Notes: generated by a model not told the origin, from the sequence alone. A stretch of 64,000 bases of DNA from Flavobacteriaceae bacterium GF1 (GCA_009797885.1 WNKP01000004.1:186001-250000); one strand, 5' to 3'. Shown: positions 50,913 through 60,380, counted from the stretch's first letter. Numbers and translations: made by a program.

Positions 50913-51962
50913 CTAGCCTTCACTGTTTAAAGCGGCCATAATACCTTTGATATACCCAATGGTAAATGATCGCCCTCGCTCCTCCCAGGATGCATCCCCG
51001 ATCATCTTTGGTACATGGCCCGGCATTATCATACCGCTAAAACCGACTTCCTTGAGTTTTTTGAGCACGGATACTGGGTCATAATAACCTGGCATATCAA
51101 CAAAAATTTCATTCAGTGCGGTATTTCCCTCAGTAAGGGAATTGGAAACCGTTTGAAAATGTACGTATACCAATTTGTCCTTTTTTGCGAAATATTCCGT
51201 TACTGAGTTGATATCCTCGCCCATTGCGGAAAAATTACCCAAGCAATACTGCAGTCCATGATTTTCGCTTTTAATCATATCCATAGCCTTTCGATATGCC
51301 TTAAAGCTCCGGAACAATTGGGGTACGCCCGCCAAACTTGGTACCGGTGGATCATTTGGATGCAGCGCCAAAGTGACTCCTGCTTCCTCCGCAACCGGGA
51401 GTACCCCTTCTAAAAAATAGTGGTAGTAATCCCACATTTCATCTTCGGAAAATACGCGTCCATGGGAGAGCGGCGCGGTTTTAAAATCCTCCAGATTGAT
51501 GCTCATGGATTGCGCTCCACCCCTAATTTTATACGTGGTGGAAGAACGCCAGACCCCAGTAGGTGTCCATCCATACCCGAGAACAGGAATACCGGCACCC
51601 CCCATATTGTAAACCGTCTCCTGTACATGCTTTAACTGCTCTTCCCTACCAGTTTGCCCCATCATTATTTTATCGTAAAAAGAAAATGGCATGTTCTCCA
51701 ACGCCAACAATCGGATGCCTGCATTCCCAACTTTATTGCGAAGCATCACTAAATCCTTGTACTCCCATTGATGGTCCCCCGGGAGTGGTAAGGAATCAAA
51801 ATTGGTGTCTATCAAATTGTTCCGATACATGTTCAAAATGATATCGTCGACCCCCAATTGTTTAATCAGTGTCAGTTTTTCTTCCGTGGGGTGCATAAAT
51901 GAACCAAATCCGGGGCGCATGGGTAGGTCGGCCCATTTTCCCGTTTTCAATAATCTTTTCAT
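50913..51962 (-). CDS. uxuA: Mannonate dehydratase (UxuA family)
   Basis: Predicted to dehydrate D-mannonate to 2-keto-3-deoxygluconate in hexuronate breakdown. 349 aa TIM-barrel protein. Visible family features: VTLALHPNDPPVPSLAGVPQLFRSFKAYRKAM holds the metal-binding His and Asp, LGNFSAMGEDI follows, and KLVYVHFQTV and GMIMPGHVPKMIGD carry later His ligands. The length is a little shorter than E. coli UxuA (394 aa), as in other Bacteroidota members. It follows the exported glycosidase gene (38 bp upstream) on the same strand. Together with the AraC regulator this suggests uptake and breakdown of a uronic-acid-containing glycan, though no transporter or UxaC/UxuB is present. A related xylose-isomerase-like enzyme is possible. 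Confidence 0.85.
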   Translation of the reverse strand: MKRLLKTGKWADLPMRPGFGSFMHPTEEKLTLIKQLGVDDIILNMYRNNLIDTNFDSLPLPGDHQWEYKDLVMLRNKVGNAGIRLLALENMPFSFYDKIMMGQTGREEQLKHVQETVYNMGGAGIPVLGYGWTPTGVWRSSTTYKIRGGAQSMSINLEDFKTAPLSHGRVFSEDEMWDYYHYFLEGVLPVAEEAGVTLALHPNDPPVPSLAGVPQLFRSFKAYRKAMDMIKSENHGLQYCLGNFSAMGEDINSVTEYFAKKDKLVYVHFQTVSNSLTEGNTALNEIFVDMPGYYDPVSVLKKLKEVGFSGMIMPGHVPKMIGDASWEERGRSFTIGYIKGIMAALNSEG

Positions 51963-52000
51963 AATTGTCGCGGTTGTTGATCCAGGTTCCCGGTTATGAC

Positions 52001-54193
52001 TTAGTTGATGGTTACGGATTCCCCGTAAAACTTTGTGGTCAAAAGTGTGTTATCTTCATAAACCGAAAAGGTTTTTCGGGTGAGCTTGATACCAAAGTTC
52101 CTACCTTGCCAAACAATATTCTGTAATTGGGCTTCCCCAATATCTTCATGGTTAAAAGGTTTTATGCTCAGTTGGTTTGCTTCAATTTTCACCCCAAAAG
52201 TTCCAAAAACAATGGCCTCCCATCCAGCACCTGCCGAAATTTGCAAGGGCATCGACGAGCGATCTTGCTCTGGGGTATCAATACGCGGATTCTGTGGTAG
52301 GTATGGAAAGTGATCGATATATCTGATATTTCGTTTTAGCACATCCCAACCTTTTCCCGCGAACCCCCTTTGGTACAAGTTACGTGAAATACGTCCCGGC
52401 ATACCCGCATATTGGCCTCCACCACCCCAATCCGAATCTATTAGATCCCAATGTACCGTATCCCTACGCGCAATGGAATACACCCCGTATTTGCCCAAAA
52501 ACTCCCCTTCCTGTAAGTGACTTACCAACTTATAAGCCTGATGATCGGGAAGAAAATCCGTCCCCAAAAGATCAAATAAATGATACGTCCAAATGGTGCC
52601 TTTTGTGCCGTCTGGATAGTAGTTATCAAACCATCCCAAAGTTGCATTCCACAAGTACTTATCTACCAGCCCTTGAAGCTTTTCAGCATCTTTGTAATAG
52701 GTTTGCTTCAGCTTCTTTTCATTTCGTAGCTCGGCCCAATGGGACATGGTATACAACAAATCGACCGTCAAAGTATTGGTAATAGGTACTACATGGTTAT
52801 ACCCATCCGTTCTGATCTCAATGATTTTTTCCGTATTGTAGCCCACATCTATTAAACCCAGGTCGTTGATGTACGTATCCTGAAGTTCATCTACCCATCG
52901 CTGCATCCATTCCCAAACGGAAGAACCGGCCGCTTTTTGGTCAAAAATGGAATAATCGCCCGTATGCCTAAGGTAGGCTTCGATCATAAGCTGAAGTGCA
53001 AAGGGCTCCTGTATATAGAGTATGTCCCAATGGGCACCATTCCAACCGACGTAGGTTTTTTTTAATTGCACCTGTTCAAAGTTCGTTAGGATGGCATTTT
53101 TTAGGCTTTCAGGGTCCAACATGGCTATGAGGTCCGAGGTATAGGAGGTATCCCAACTTATGGTATAGGGCCATGTGCCTACCGCCCAAAACACATCTGA
53201 AATATAACTTGGATTCTCATAACGGCTCATTAGAACGGACAACGTGCAGCGATAATAGTACTGCTCCAATTGCTCGTTGGAGCTTGAAAATCTTGGAAGT
53301 TTTCCATAGGCCCAAGACAGCATGTCCCGTGTCTTTTTATCCGCTTTTTGCATTCTATCCCGGATGTCCGATTGGGTTATTGCTGGGGCTTCATCCTGTG
53401 GACTATAAAACTTTACGGCAAAATAATAGGTTGCCGTTTTGTTTGGGCCTATCGCGATTTCAAACCCCTGGTCACTTGTTTTTTCTATTGAGGATGACAC
53501 CCGTACATGGGCCATTTCGCTTCCAATGGTAAATGCATCAAAGACCTCAGTCTTGTTGGAACCTTCCACTACCCCTTTCTTGGTATAGCGTTCCAATATC
53601 CCGGCTATCTGATTCGGGATAAGGGTCATCTCCAAATCCTTGGAATTCCTGTTGGTCAGGGTAAGTTTTATGAAGACCTCATTAGCATCGTAAGACACGT
53701 TTGTCCAGCTCTTTGCAGAAAAGCTGACCCACTTTTTGTTATATTCCTTATGGAACGTGGCTGTTCTTTCATATTGATTTGGCTGCCATCTTTCGTCCTG
53801 GGTAACCACTATTGATGGCGAGTTGGGTCTGAAATTGGAGCCCAGTGGATCAAAACTTTTGCCATCATCTATCCAAGATTTCCATTTGGTTGGCACATCA
53901 TCCTCTATTAAACGACCGGTACCTTTGTCCAAGAAGTTTAGGTTGAATTCATATCGTGGTGCCCCAAAAGGTAAGAACCACACATTGGCAAACTGTGTTA
54001 GGCTATATTGTCTAGGGGACACAAACCCTCTGTGATTGAACAATAGCATTTGCTCGTCATCAAACGAAATGTCCTCCCTGTCCATGGCATAGTATTCAGG
54101 TTGGGCAGGTGTATATTCTTGTTGTGCAATGGATTTAGTATTGATAAGAACAACAATGAGCAGAAATAGATAAAAGAATGTTTTTGTATTCAT
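52001..54193 (-). CDS. Exported (alpha/alpha)6 glycoside hydrolase, MGH1-like
   Basis: A 730-aa exported enzyme with signal peptide MNTKTFFYLFLLIVVLINTKSIA. An N-terminal beta-sandwich (about 60-260) precedes an (alpha/alpha)6 barrel with VGTWPYTISWDTSYTSDLIAMLDPESLKNAIL, YVGWNGAHWDILYIQEPFALQLMIEAYLRHTGDY and the late WDLIDSDWGGGGQYAGMPGRISRNLY. These resemble the mannosylglycerate hydrolase (MGH1)-like domain related to GH63 and GH37. The acid and base cannot be assigned by eye; Asp in SWDTSY and Glu/Asp residues later are candidates. It is in one minus-strand unit with the mannonate dehydratase, and the AraC gene lies upstream. Confidence 0.85.
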   Translation of the reverse strand: MNTKTFFYLFLLIVVLINTKSIAQQEYTPAQPEYYAMDREDISFDDEQMLLFNHRGFVSPRQYSLTQFANVWFLPFGAPRYEFNLNFLDKGTGRLIEDDVPTKWKSWIDDGKSFDPLGSNFRPNSPSIVVTQDERWQPNQYERTATFHKEYNKKWVSFSAKSWTNVSYDANEVFIKLTLTNRNSKDLEMTLIPNQIAGILERYTKKGVVEGSNKTEVFDAFTIGSEMAHVRVSSSIEKTSDQGFEIAIGPNKTATYYFAVKFYSPQDEAPAITQSDIRDRMQKADKKTRDMLSWAYGKLPRFSSSNEQLEQYYYRCTLSVLMSRYENPSYISDVFWAVGTWPYTISWDTSYTSDLIAMLDPESLKNAILTNFEQVQLKKTYVGWNGAHWDILYIQEPFALQLMIEAYLRHTGDYSIFDQKAAGSSVWEWMQRWVDELQDTYINDLGLIDVGYNTEKIIEIRTDGYNHVVPITNTLTVDLLYTMSHWAELRNEKKLKQTYYKDAEKLQGLVDKYLWNATLGWFDNYYPDGTKGTIWTYHLFDLLGTDFLPDHQAYKLVSHLQEGEFLGKYGVYSIARRDTVHWDLIDSDWGGGGQYAGMPGRISRNLYQRGFAGKGWDVLKRNIRYIDHFPYLPQNPRIDTPEQDRSSMPLQISAGAGWEAIVFGTFGVKIEANQLSIKPFNHEDIGEAQLQNIVWQGRNFGIKLTRKTFSVYEDNTLLTTKFYGESVTIN

Positions 54194-54469
54194 TTCATTT
54201 TGAATTGATTAGATAAAAATCAATCAGCCTATTCCAAGACGGTAAGGCCGTGAGGTGTAAACGTGTTTGTAGTTGTGATCAGTAACTCAACCTGGGCATA
54301 AAACTAGTCTTCAGATAGGTATGGATTTTATGCCGTATTTTCCAATTATGAATGAATATTAACTATTTGCTTCATGTAGAAGGCGGTTGTTTTTGCAAAA
54401 TCCAAGCTTTGTGGTCCGTTTTTTATAAAAGCACTCAACGAGAAATAGGTCTGAAAAGCCAAAGGATTT

Positions 54470-55339
54470 TCAAAGCCCATTTGCTTTTTTGTATTGGGAA
54501 GGGGTCAATCCATTATTCAGTTCCTTGAATTTTGAATTGAAATGCTGAACGCTTGGAAATCCAGATTTCTGGGCTATCAGGCCAATCGGGAGGTGTTTGT
54601 CATCCAGTAACATTCTTTTGGTATTGTTTACCCTATATTCATTCAAAAAGGTAAAAAAAGATTTTGAAGTTTTCTGTTTGAAAAAGCGACAGAAGGAAGG
54701 TTTCGTAAGGCAGGCCATATCCGCCATTTCCTGAAGCGTAATCTTATTTTCAATGTTATTCCTAATGTGCCGAAATATTTGGCTCATAAGGTTGCAGTCC
54801 CTGTTGGTGAACTTTGGCAGATAGCCAGGGCTTGCCAAAAGTCGGTAATCATAGGCCTCGGTAAGTTGTGATAAAAGATTGAACACAGCAGCCCATTTGG
54901 GCAGTCCCTTCTTTTTGTTAATGTCCAACAATAATGGGGAAATTTGACTACTGGTTTCCGTAGAAAAAGAGATTCCCCTTTCCGCTATCTTGAAAAGTTG
55001 GGCCAAAGGTTGTAATTCTATGGCATCCTTAAATATCCTACTCATAAAATCCTCAGGAAATTGAAGTGTAATCCTGCGGCTTCTTCCAACGGTATCTTCC
55101 AAACTCTTTTTATCGTTCAACCATAAATGCGGTAAATTTGGGCCTACCAGCACCAAATCCCCTGCTTTAAAGCTGGAGGTGTGGTCTCCGATATATCGAA
55201 TCCCCTCACTTTCAAGAATCAAGGTCAACTCCAGTTCAGGATGAAAATGCCACGGATGATCAAAAACAGGAAGATCTATATAAGTGCATCGAAATGGTGT
55301 TTCTTCATCGAATATAATTTTGTAGTAGGAAGCCTTCAT
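54470..55339 (-). CDS. AraC family transcriptional regulator with cupin sensor
   Basis: A 289-aa regulator. The N-terminal cupin domain has DHPWHFHPELELTLILESEG and FKAGDLVLVGPNLPHLW, a typical sugar-sensor arrangement. The C-terminal double helix-turn-helix of the AraC type starts around residue 185: NKITLQEMADMACLTKPSFCRFFKQKTSKSFFTFLNEYRVN followed by GLIAQKSGFPSVQHFNSKFKELNNGLTPSQYKK. It lies directly upstream of the glycosidase and mannonate dehydratase genes on the same strand (276 bp away) and probably controls them in response to a sugar. The inverted repeat TTGATT...AATCAA at 54205-54223 next to the glycosidase start is a candidate site. Confidence 0.92.
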   Translation of the reverse strand: MKASYYKIIFDEETPFRCTYIDLPVFDHPWHFHPELELTLILESEGIRYIGDHTSSFKAGDLVLVGPNLPHLWLNDKKSLEDTVGRSRRITLQFPEDFMSRIFKDAIELQPLAQLFKIAERGISFSTETSSQISPLLLDINKKKGLPKWAAVFNLLSQLTEAYDYRLLASPGYLPKFTNRDCNLMSQIFRHIRNNIENKITLQEMADMACLTKPSFCRFFKQKTSKSFFTFLNEYRVNNTKRMLLDDKHLPIGLIAQKSGFPSVQHFNSKFKELNNGLTPSQYKKANGL

Positions 55340-55823
55340 TCAAGATTTTTTTAATCTGGACAGCTATACCAGCTTAGTACCGTTCCATTGGATCGTGGAT
55401 TTTATTCAGCGCATGAGTCCCAGTAGAACCTGGATTCCTTTGTACTGCCCGACCGAGACTAAAATAATCAAAACTTTCCTTCGATGTTAATATTCATTCA
55501 AAAAGAGCAGCAAGGGAGATGGTTCACAAACCTATGAATACTGATACATATCCTGTTGTAAAACGTACCAAAGAAGCAATAAACCAGGATTTCTAACCCT
55601 GAAGGTTTTTAACGCTCAATCTGGAGTGCTTTTGGTGGTACCACCTCCGCAATGTTACCTATCCAAAAATAGTAGGGCTAAAATCCAAGACTTGAAACGA
55701 TTCCTTAATAGCGCGTTAAACTTGTCCCAATAGTGTAATGCTTCGGGGGTTTTTACGTCTAAAGGAACATGTAAATCGGGGTGCTTATTGCACCAAGTAT
55801 AACAAATAGATAAGGAAGTAATC
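55340..55823. other. Intergenic region without clear gene
   Basis: 484 bp. A minus-strand frame of 64 codons at 55655-55849 has an ATG but overlaps the better-supported 40-codon plus-strand gene, and is rejected. Near 55587-55605 a stretch reads like a tRNA anticodon arm (CAGGATTTCTAACCCTG) but lacks the other arms. No convincing promoter for the downstream small gene was found. Confidence 0.45.
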
Positions 55824-55946
55824 ATGAAAAATACAAAGAAGCGAATCAATAGGAACAGCGCGATTATGGATAGGGTATTGGCCCGTCACGAAAGCTGGAA
55901 AAACCACCGAAGGCATACCGCACTGAAATTAATACGGTTTTCCTAA
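55824..55946 (+). CDS. Small basic protein (40 aa) with own RBS and terminator
   Basis: A short ORF coding for 40 residues: starts MKNTKKRINRNSAIM, continues DRVLARHESWKNHRRH and ends TALKLIRFS. It is strongly basic (about one third Lys, Arg, His) and probably helical, without a signal peptide. The AAGGAAG stretch 4 bp upstream of the ATG is one of the better Shine-Dalgarno-like sequences in the window, and a strong intrinsic terminator begins 13 bp after the stop codon (55960). The combination of start context and terminator supports a real, separately transcribed gene. It could bind nucleic acid or ribosomes, but this is speculation. No known family is recognised. Confidence 0.6.
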   Translation: MKNTKKRINRNSAIMDRVLARHESWKNHRRHTALKLIRFS

Positions 55947-55959
55947 GGTAAGAGAACAT

Positions 55960-55986
55960 AAAAAGGGGGCGGAAGCCCTCTTTTTT
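55960..55986 (+). terminator. Strong intrinsic terminator after the 40-aa gene
   Basis: AAAAAGGGGGC and GCCCTCTTTTT form an 11-bp stem with one G-T pair around the tetraloop GGAA, followed by six T. It ends a plus-strand transcript, and no long gene reads into it. Confidence 0.85.
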
Positions 55987-56431
55987 GTTTACCATCGTTT
56001 ATGTGAACCATGCATTACATCCCATAAAAAGTCTAGGATGACCAGTAGGCCCCCTGAAAGCCTTTAGTAATTATACTCCCTTCTCTAGAAGGCCTAACAA
56101 GCACACCCCTTTCTACACTTTACGATAATTAAAGCCCCTATGCTTCTAAACGCCCTATTGTTCCCATATACTGCCAATTATGCAATTTGTGTTGGCTTTT
56201 TGGAGGGACTCGGATTAATTTAACGACCCATGAAGGGCATACAATGATCAAGGAAAGTGCAATTCCCTCAGGTCACGGTTTCCCGGCCCTCCCCTTTTAT
56301 ACCATTTAGACCTTACACTTGAACTGAACGCTTTTTTAGGACCCAAAAGATTCAAGGACCACAGGAACATTCGAACAACATATTACTCCCCAATTCTTAA
56401 GCCATGCATTTTAGCAACTAATTTTAGCCCC
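55987..56431. other. Intergenic region upstream of PorP/SprF gene
   Basis: 445 bp without a gene-like frame. A near-consensus -7 box TAATTTTA (56419-56426) lies 5 bp before the PorP/SprF start codon, so a very short leader is possible. Nothing else was recognised. Confidence 0.4.
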
Positions 56432-57361
56432 ATGAAACCCAAAATCACACTCATTTTCATTTTTAGTTACGCAATTCTAGGAAATGCACAACAATACAAT
56501 GAGGCAGAACGGATTGAATATTCACAGTACATGTACAACTCCTTTACGGTAAATCCTGGAATGACGGGGATCGAAGGAACGCCCAATTTTACCATTAATT
56601 ACCGCTCAGAACTACTTCGGGACTTCAACCATTACAAAAGGGAATCCGCCATGTTCAGTTTGCCTTCCAAAAGAAAGAACATGGCATTCGGGTTTTCCAT
56701 TATAAATGATGAGTATGATGATATGCAACATACGTACTTTGATCTTGCTACCGCATATGACCTTAAACTGAACGAGAAAGCGAACTTGTCATTCGGAATA
56801 AAGTTCAGGGGCAATCTATTGGACCATCGTTTTCCTGAATCCAATTCCCAACCTTTGCAGGATTTTTACAATAGCTTGGTCAATAGGTTCGTATTCAACA
56901 TTGGGGCAGGCGCCGTATATAGCAATGACTGGTTCTTTGTAGGTCTTTCCGTCCCCAGTTTTTTAAATACGGTACATTATGATATTTCCGAGCTTCAGGT
57001 CGATACCCGACAACTCCCCATCGTATTCAACACGGCTTATGTTTTTCTATTGAACAACGATATCTCCTTTATGCCCATGTTTTATACTCGTATTCAAAAT
57101 AAGGAAAACACCGATATTGATATTTCCACCAACTTTTTGTTTCAAGACAAGTTTGGACTCAATGTGGTATATCGATTGGACGACCATTATGGCGTATTTG
57201 CCAATTTTCAGATCTTGAACGCCGTTATGATAAGCCTTGGTTATGGCAACCAAACCAGTTTAAGGACCGAAGGCCTGGCAGCCAATGATGGCATTGTTCA
57301 AATCACCTTGCGCTATGAAAATGTATTGAAAAGGGGTGGGAAATTGTTTACCCGTTTTTGA
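56432..57361 (+). CDS. PorP/SprF family type IX secretion system membrane protein
   Basis: A 309-aa outer-membrane beta-barrel protein with signal peptide MKPKITLIFIFSYAILGNAQ. It carries the family features: YSQYMYNSFTVNPGMTGIEG at the start, NYRSEL, regular amphipathic strands throughout and a C-terminal end with aromatic residue (GGKLFTRF). Members are needed for secretion of partner adhesins through the type IX system or attach to them in gliding motility. Usually they follow a very large adhesin gene; here none is nearby, so the protein is an orphan copy. Transcription is convergent with the small lipoprotein at 57506. Confidence 0.9.
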   Translation: MKPKITLIFIFSYAILGNAQQYNEAERIEYSQYMYNSFTVNPGMTGIEGTPNFTINYRSELLRDFNHYKRESAMFSLPSKRKNMAFGFSIINDEYDDMQHTYFDLATAYDLKLNEKANLSFGIKFRGNLLDHRFPESNSQPLQDFYNSLVNRFVFNIGAGAVYSNDWFFVGLSVPSFLNTVHYDISELQVDTRQLPIVFNTAYVFLLNNDISFMPMFYTRIQNKENTDIDISTNFLFQDKFGLNVVYRLDDHYGVFANFQILNAVMISLGYGNQTSLRTEGLAANDGIVQITLRYENVLKRGGKLFTRF

Positions 57362-57505
57362 TGGCTCCCAGATGTACTGGCGTTATGGAATGCAACTTAC
57401 AGCTTCGTAAATTACGTTGTCCAATACTACAACCCAGCCCGACTTTGGCGGCCAGTTCCGAACGGCGTCCTGTTTTAGAGCAGGAAAAGAATCGTCCTTT
57501 TCAGG

Positions 57506-58027
57506 TCAGTTCTTGTCAATGGCATACAATTGATACGGCCAGGGATAGCCGTCTTCCGGGGTTTGGTCTTCATTGATCCAAACAACATAAAAAGGCGCAG
57601 GGTCATTGTTGTTTTCCGTGGCAACGGGCTCCCTGTTGTCCGATCCCTCCACATCCAAATCCTCAAAAGCGATATAACCCCCAGATTCATTGGCCTGGAC
57701 ACTGGTGGCAGAATCTTGAAATCCATCCAATGCCAAAAAGGTGAAAGTTGAGTTCCCGATGGTATCCAGATTAATGGCATATCCCAGTTCCAAAACATCC
57801 CTTAGCTTAAAAGCACGAAGGTTCTTGGGCTTTTCGAATACCGTGTCATAATAACTGATCTCATGATTGATCAGCCTATTGAACATTTGATCTCTGGATA
57901 GTTCGTTCACCCTCACATCGGCCCGATTGAAAATCAAGGTTGGATTATTTGTTGGGGCTTCGGAGTCTTCGCTACAGGAACTAAATAGAAAAAGAAGTGG
58001 GAGTACGGCAAGGTGTATATTTTTCAT
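57506..58027 (-). CDS. Lipoprotein of unknown function
   Basis: A 173-aa lipoprotein: MKNIHLAVLPLLFLFSSC gives the signal with lipidated Cys18. The mature part includes LRAFKLRDVLELGYAINLDTIGNSTFTFLALDGFQDSATSVQANESGGYIAFEDLD and ends PFYVVWINEDQTPEDGYPWPYQLYAIDKN. The last section, with W-x-N-x-D..P..GYPWPYQL, resembles parts of sulfite-oxidase-like (molybdopterin oxidoreductase fold) proteins that lack cofactor ligands, but this is a weak impression. It is convergent with the PorP/SprF gene. No function is assigned. Confidence 0.75.
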   Translation of the reverse strand: MKNIHLAVLPLLFLFSSCSEDSEAPTNNPTLIFNRADVRVNELSRDQMFNRLINHEISYYDTVFEKPKNLRAFKLRDVLELGYAINLDTIGNSTFTFLALDGFQDSATSVQANESGGYIAFEDLDVEGSDNREPVATENNNDPAPFYVVWINEDQTPEDGYPWPYQLYAIDKN

Positions 58028-58652
58028 GATGTTACAAGGGTGTTACTAATGACTGTTGAATTAAAATTTCAATTAATCGTATAGGGAATACCGGAATCCT
58101 GATTATTGTATTAATGGCTCCGCTAACCTCCAAAGCCTATGTACAAACTTCAAACGCAGCGGATGGCATCTTCTTCATTTTCCGCAATCTCCCCTACCCT
58201 AGCGAAAAAAAGTAAAACTTCCAATGGCAACAAGTGCGGTGTAATAAATGGGACCGTTCGTCAATAACAGGTAGAAAACTCTTCGTGAGCATAAAAACAC
58301 CATAATACGGCGATTTCAAACGCTATTGGTCGATTTGCATAAGGAGAACAACCTAATGTAGCTTCTAAACACCAAGGATTGAAAACCAAGTTCAAGGAGC
58401 ATAGTCATCTACAGTAAGAACGCATGTCCCAGACATCCTTGGTTGAAATTTGTTGAATTCCCACTTATTCCTATATACTCCCACTTATTACTAATATTTT
58501 TTATCTGCACAGAGATTTAGTGACGTTTGTTCGGACTAGTTGATTACGCATAGCGTGAATTCTGTTTTAAACTCCCAAGATTAGAAGCGAATATTGATTG
58601 TTGACTACCCCCTTATTCCAAAAAACTTTCATTCCAATTAAAACCCATTCCC
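58028..58652. other. Long intergenic region before the thioredoxin lipoprotein
   Basis: 625 bp with no gene-like frame. It contains two copies of TCCCACTTATT 20 bp apart (58459-58489), described separately. Some stretches are AT-rich, but no full promoter of the TTG/TAnnTTTG type was found. A short RNA gene cannot be ruled out. Confidence 0.45.
58459..58489 (+). repeat. Two direct repeats TCCCACTTATT, 20-bp period
   Basis: Two exact 11-bp copies at 58459-58469 and 58479-58489, start to start 20 bp (two helical turns), about 165-195 bp upstream of the TlpA-like gene. This is typical of sites for regulators that bind as tandem protomers on one DNA face, for example LytTR proteins. Confidence 0.45.
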
Positions 58653-60104
58653 ATGAAGTACCTTTTTTCATTCGTGTTGTTAATTTTAATGGTTCTTGCC
58701 TGTGGCTCCCGAACAGGAGAACCCCAAAACAATACTTCCCAAAAGACAAACACCGTTCCGGAGAATCCCAATATCAGTATCCAGGTAGATGGTTTTGGGG
58801 CCGGTCCTGTTTATTTGATCGGTTTTTTTGCCGATTCCCAATATCGGGTAGACTCTACCGGTATGGATGCCAACGGGAAAGTGGTTTTTAAAAATAACTC
58901 CCCTTACAAGCCAGGGTTTTACATGGCCTACTTTGACAATGATAGCACCTTGCAGCTATTGGTGGACAAAGACCAGACCTTTAGCATGAAAACCCAAGCC
59001 AACGATTTGGTGAACAGTATGGTCGTAGAGGGCAGTCTGGACAATCAACTGCTTTATGAAACCCTAAACTACGAAACGGGCCACCAAAGAAAAATCCAGC
59101 CCATTACAAGTCGCCTAAAGGATATGGAAGAAACCGATTTAAATTATGCCTATTTAAAAACGCAACAGGAAAAAATCCAACAGGAGCGCCGGACCTATCT
59201 GGATGACGTATTTTCCAAGAATCCAAATACCTTTTTTACCAAATTCAAAAGAGCGGGGCAAAATCCAATCGTGTCGGATACCCGTGGTTTGGATGGCACT
59301 TTGGATAACGCTACAAAAGTTCATCGTTTTCGGACCCAATTCTGGGATAATGTCGATTTTAGCGATGAGCGCCTCTTGTATACCCCAGTAATTGCCAATA
59401 AATTGAAAAGGTATATGACACGATTGACCACACAACATGCGGATTCCATCAATAAGACTGCGAATCACCTGGTGGAAAAAGTGTTGAAATACCCTGAATA
59501 TTTCAAGTTTTTTGCGAATTGGATTACCCTCAACTACGAGCCTTCCAAGACAACATTGATGGATTCAGAGGCCGTTTATGTGAATATGATCCAAAACTAC
59601 TTTACCCATGATCGCGCATTTTGGTCAGACTCCACCTTAATAGACGCTTTACAAAGGCGTGCTGGGGAAATGGCGGCCAGTTTGGTGGGCAAAAAAGGAC
59701 CCAATGTGGTGTCAACCGACGTAAACGGAAAAACAAGGTCGATTTTGGAACTTAAGGCACCTTATATCATTGTGTTCATGTACAATCCAACCTGTGACCA
59801 TTGCATAGAAGAAACGCCCAAATTAGTGGCATTTTATGAGGAATGGAAGGATCGGGGAGTGGACGTATTTGGCATTGCCATTGATACCGATGATGCGGAA
59901 TGGCGGGATTATGTCGCCAAAAGTGGTATGCCCTGGGTCAATGTATTTGACCCTACCAACAGGTCCATCTATGGAAAATACTATGTCGATATTACCCCTG
60001 AAATTTACGTGCTTGATCCCGATCGAACCATTATTGCCAAAAATCTGCAAGTCCATCAAATTGCCGAGGTCATCAATAAGGACAGGTCAAAACGGGAGGA
60101 GTGA
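58653..60104 (+). CDS. TlpA-like thioredoxin-fold lipoprotein
   Basis: A 483-aa lipoprotein: signal ending LMVLACGSRTGE with lipidated Cys17. The N-terminal part (40-140) resembles DUF4369 (ISIQVDGFGAGPVYLIGFFADSQYRVDSTGMD), followed by a helical middle and a C-terminal AhpC/TSA thioredoxin domain with GKKGPNVVSTDVNGKTRSILELKAPYIIVFMYNPTCDHC: the redox motif is Cys-Asp-His-Cys. The late cis-proline region is DITPEIYVLDPDR. It probably reduces or isomerises disulfides in the periplasm. Ends just before a low-complexity repeat at 60101. Confidence 0.9.
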   Translation: MKYLFSFVLLILMVLACGSRTGEPQNNTSQKTNTVPENPNISIQVDGFGAGPVYLIGFFADSQYRVDSTGMDANGKVVFKNNSPYKPGFYMAYFDNDSTLQLLVDKDQTFSMKTQANDLVNSMVVEGSLDNQLLYETLNYETGHQRKIQPITSRLKDMEETDLNYAYLKTQQEKIQQERRTYLDDVFSKNPNTFFTKFKRAGQNPIVSDTRGLDGTLDNATKVHRFRTQFWDNVDFSDERLLYTPVIANKLKRYMTRLTTQHADSINKTANHLVEKVLKYPEYFKFFANWITLNYEPSKTTLMDSEAVYVNMIQNYFTHDRAFWSDSTLIDALQRRAGEMAASLVGKKGPNVVSTDVNGKTRSILELKAPYIIVFMYNPTCDHCIEETPKLVAFYEEWKDRGVDVFGIAIDTDDAEWRDYVAKSGMPWVNVFDPTNRSIYGKYYVDITPEIYVLDPDRTIIAKNLQVHQIAEVINKDRSKREE

Positions 60105-60196
60105 TGGGTGATGGGTGTTCGTTGTTCGTGATTCGTCATTAGCTCCATTCGTTGTTCGTGATTCGCCATTCGTAATTCGCCATTCGTGATTCGTTA
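60101..60196. repeat. Low-complexity imperfect tandem repeat
   Basis: About 95 bp made from units like ATTCGTGATTCGCC and GTTCGTTGTTCGTG, starting at the stop codon of the previous gene. Such simple repeats are frequent in intergenic DNA of Flavobacteriia. It codes for nothing. Confidence 0.75.
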
Positions 60197-60380
60197 AGGG
60201 TTATCGTGCAGTGTGTTATGGGCATCGCCACCATCCCAATACGTGGGAAAAGCCACAAATCTTGGACTAGAAGCGGACCGGACCGGGTTTACTTGCTATA
60301 ATCATTTTCTTGAACCTCATCTTTTTGCAACACAGGGCAATTCCATCCGTCTTTTCCATACAAACCAAAATTCCACCACT

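Noticed and set aside
55587-55605. tRNA-like anticodon arm CAGGATTTCTAACCCTG
   Set aside because: The D-arm, T-arm and acceptor stem cannot be formed from the flanks, so no tRNA or clear tRNA remnant is supported.
55655-55849. 64-codon minus-strand frame starting MIRFFVFFMITSLSI
   Set aside because: It overlaps the start of the 40-codon plus-strand gene, which has a better ribosome-binding context and a terminator. The hydrophobic start may be the complement of its Lys-rich codons.
60213-60380. Upstream extension of the alpha/beta hydrolase gene
   Set aside because: The frame is open, but the residues are not signal-like, and a perfect lipoprotein signal starts at the ATG at 60381.
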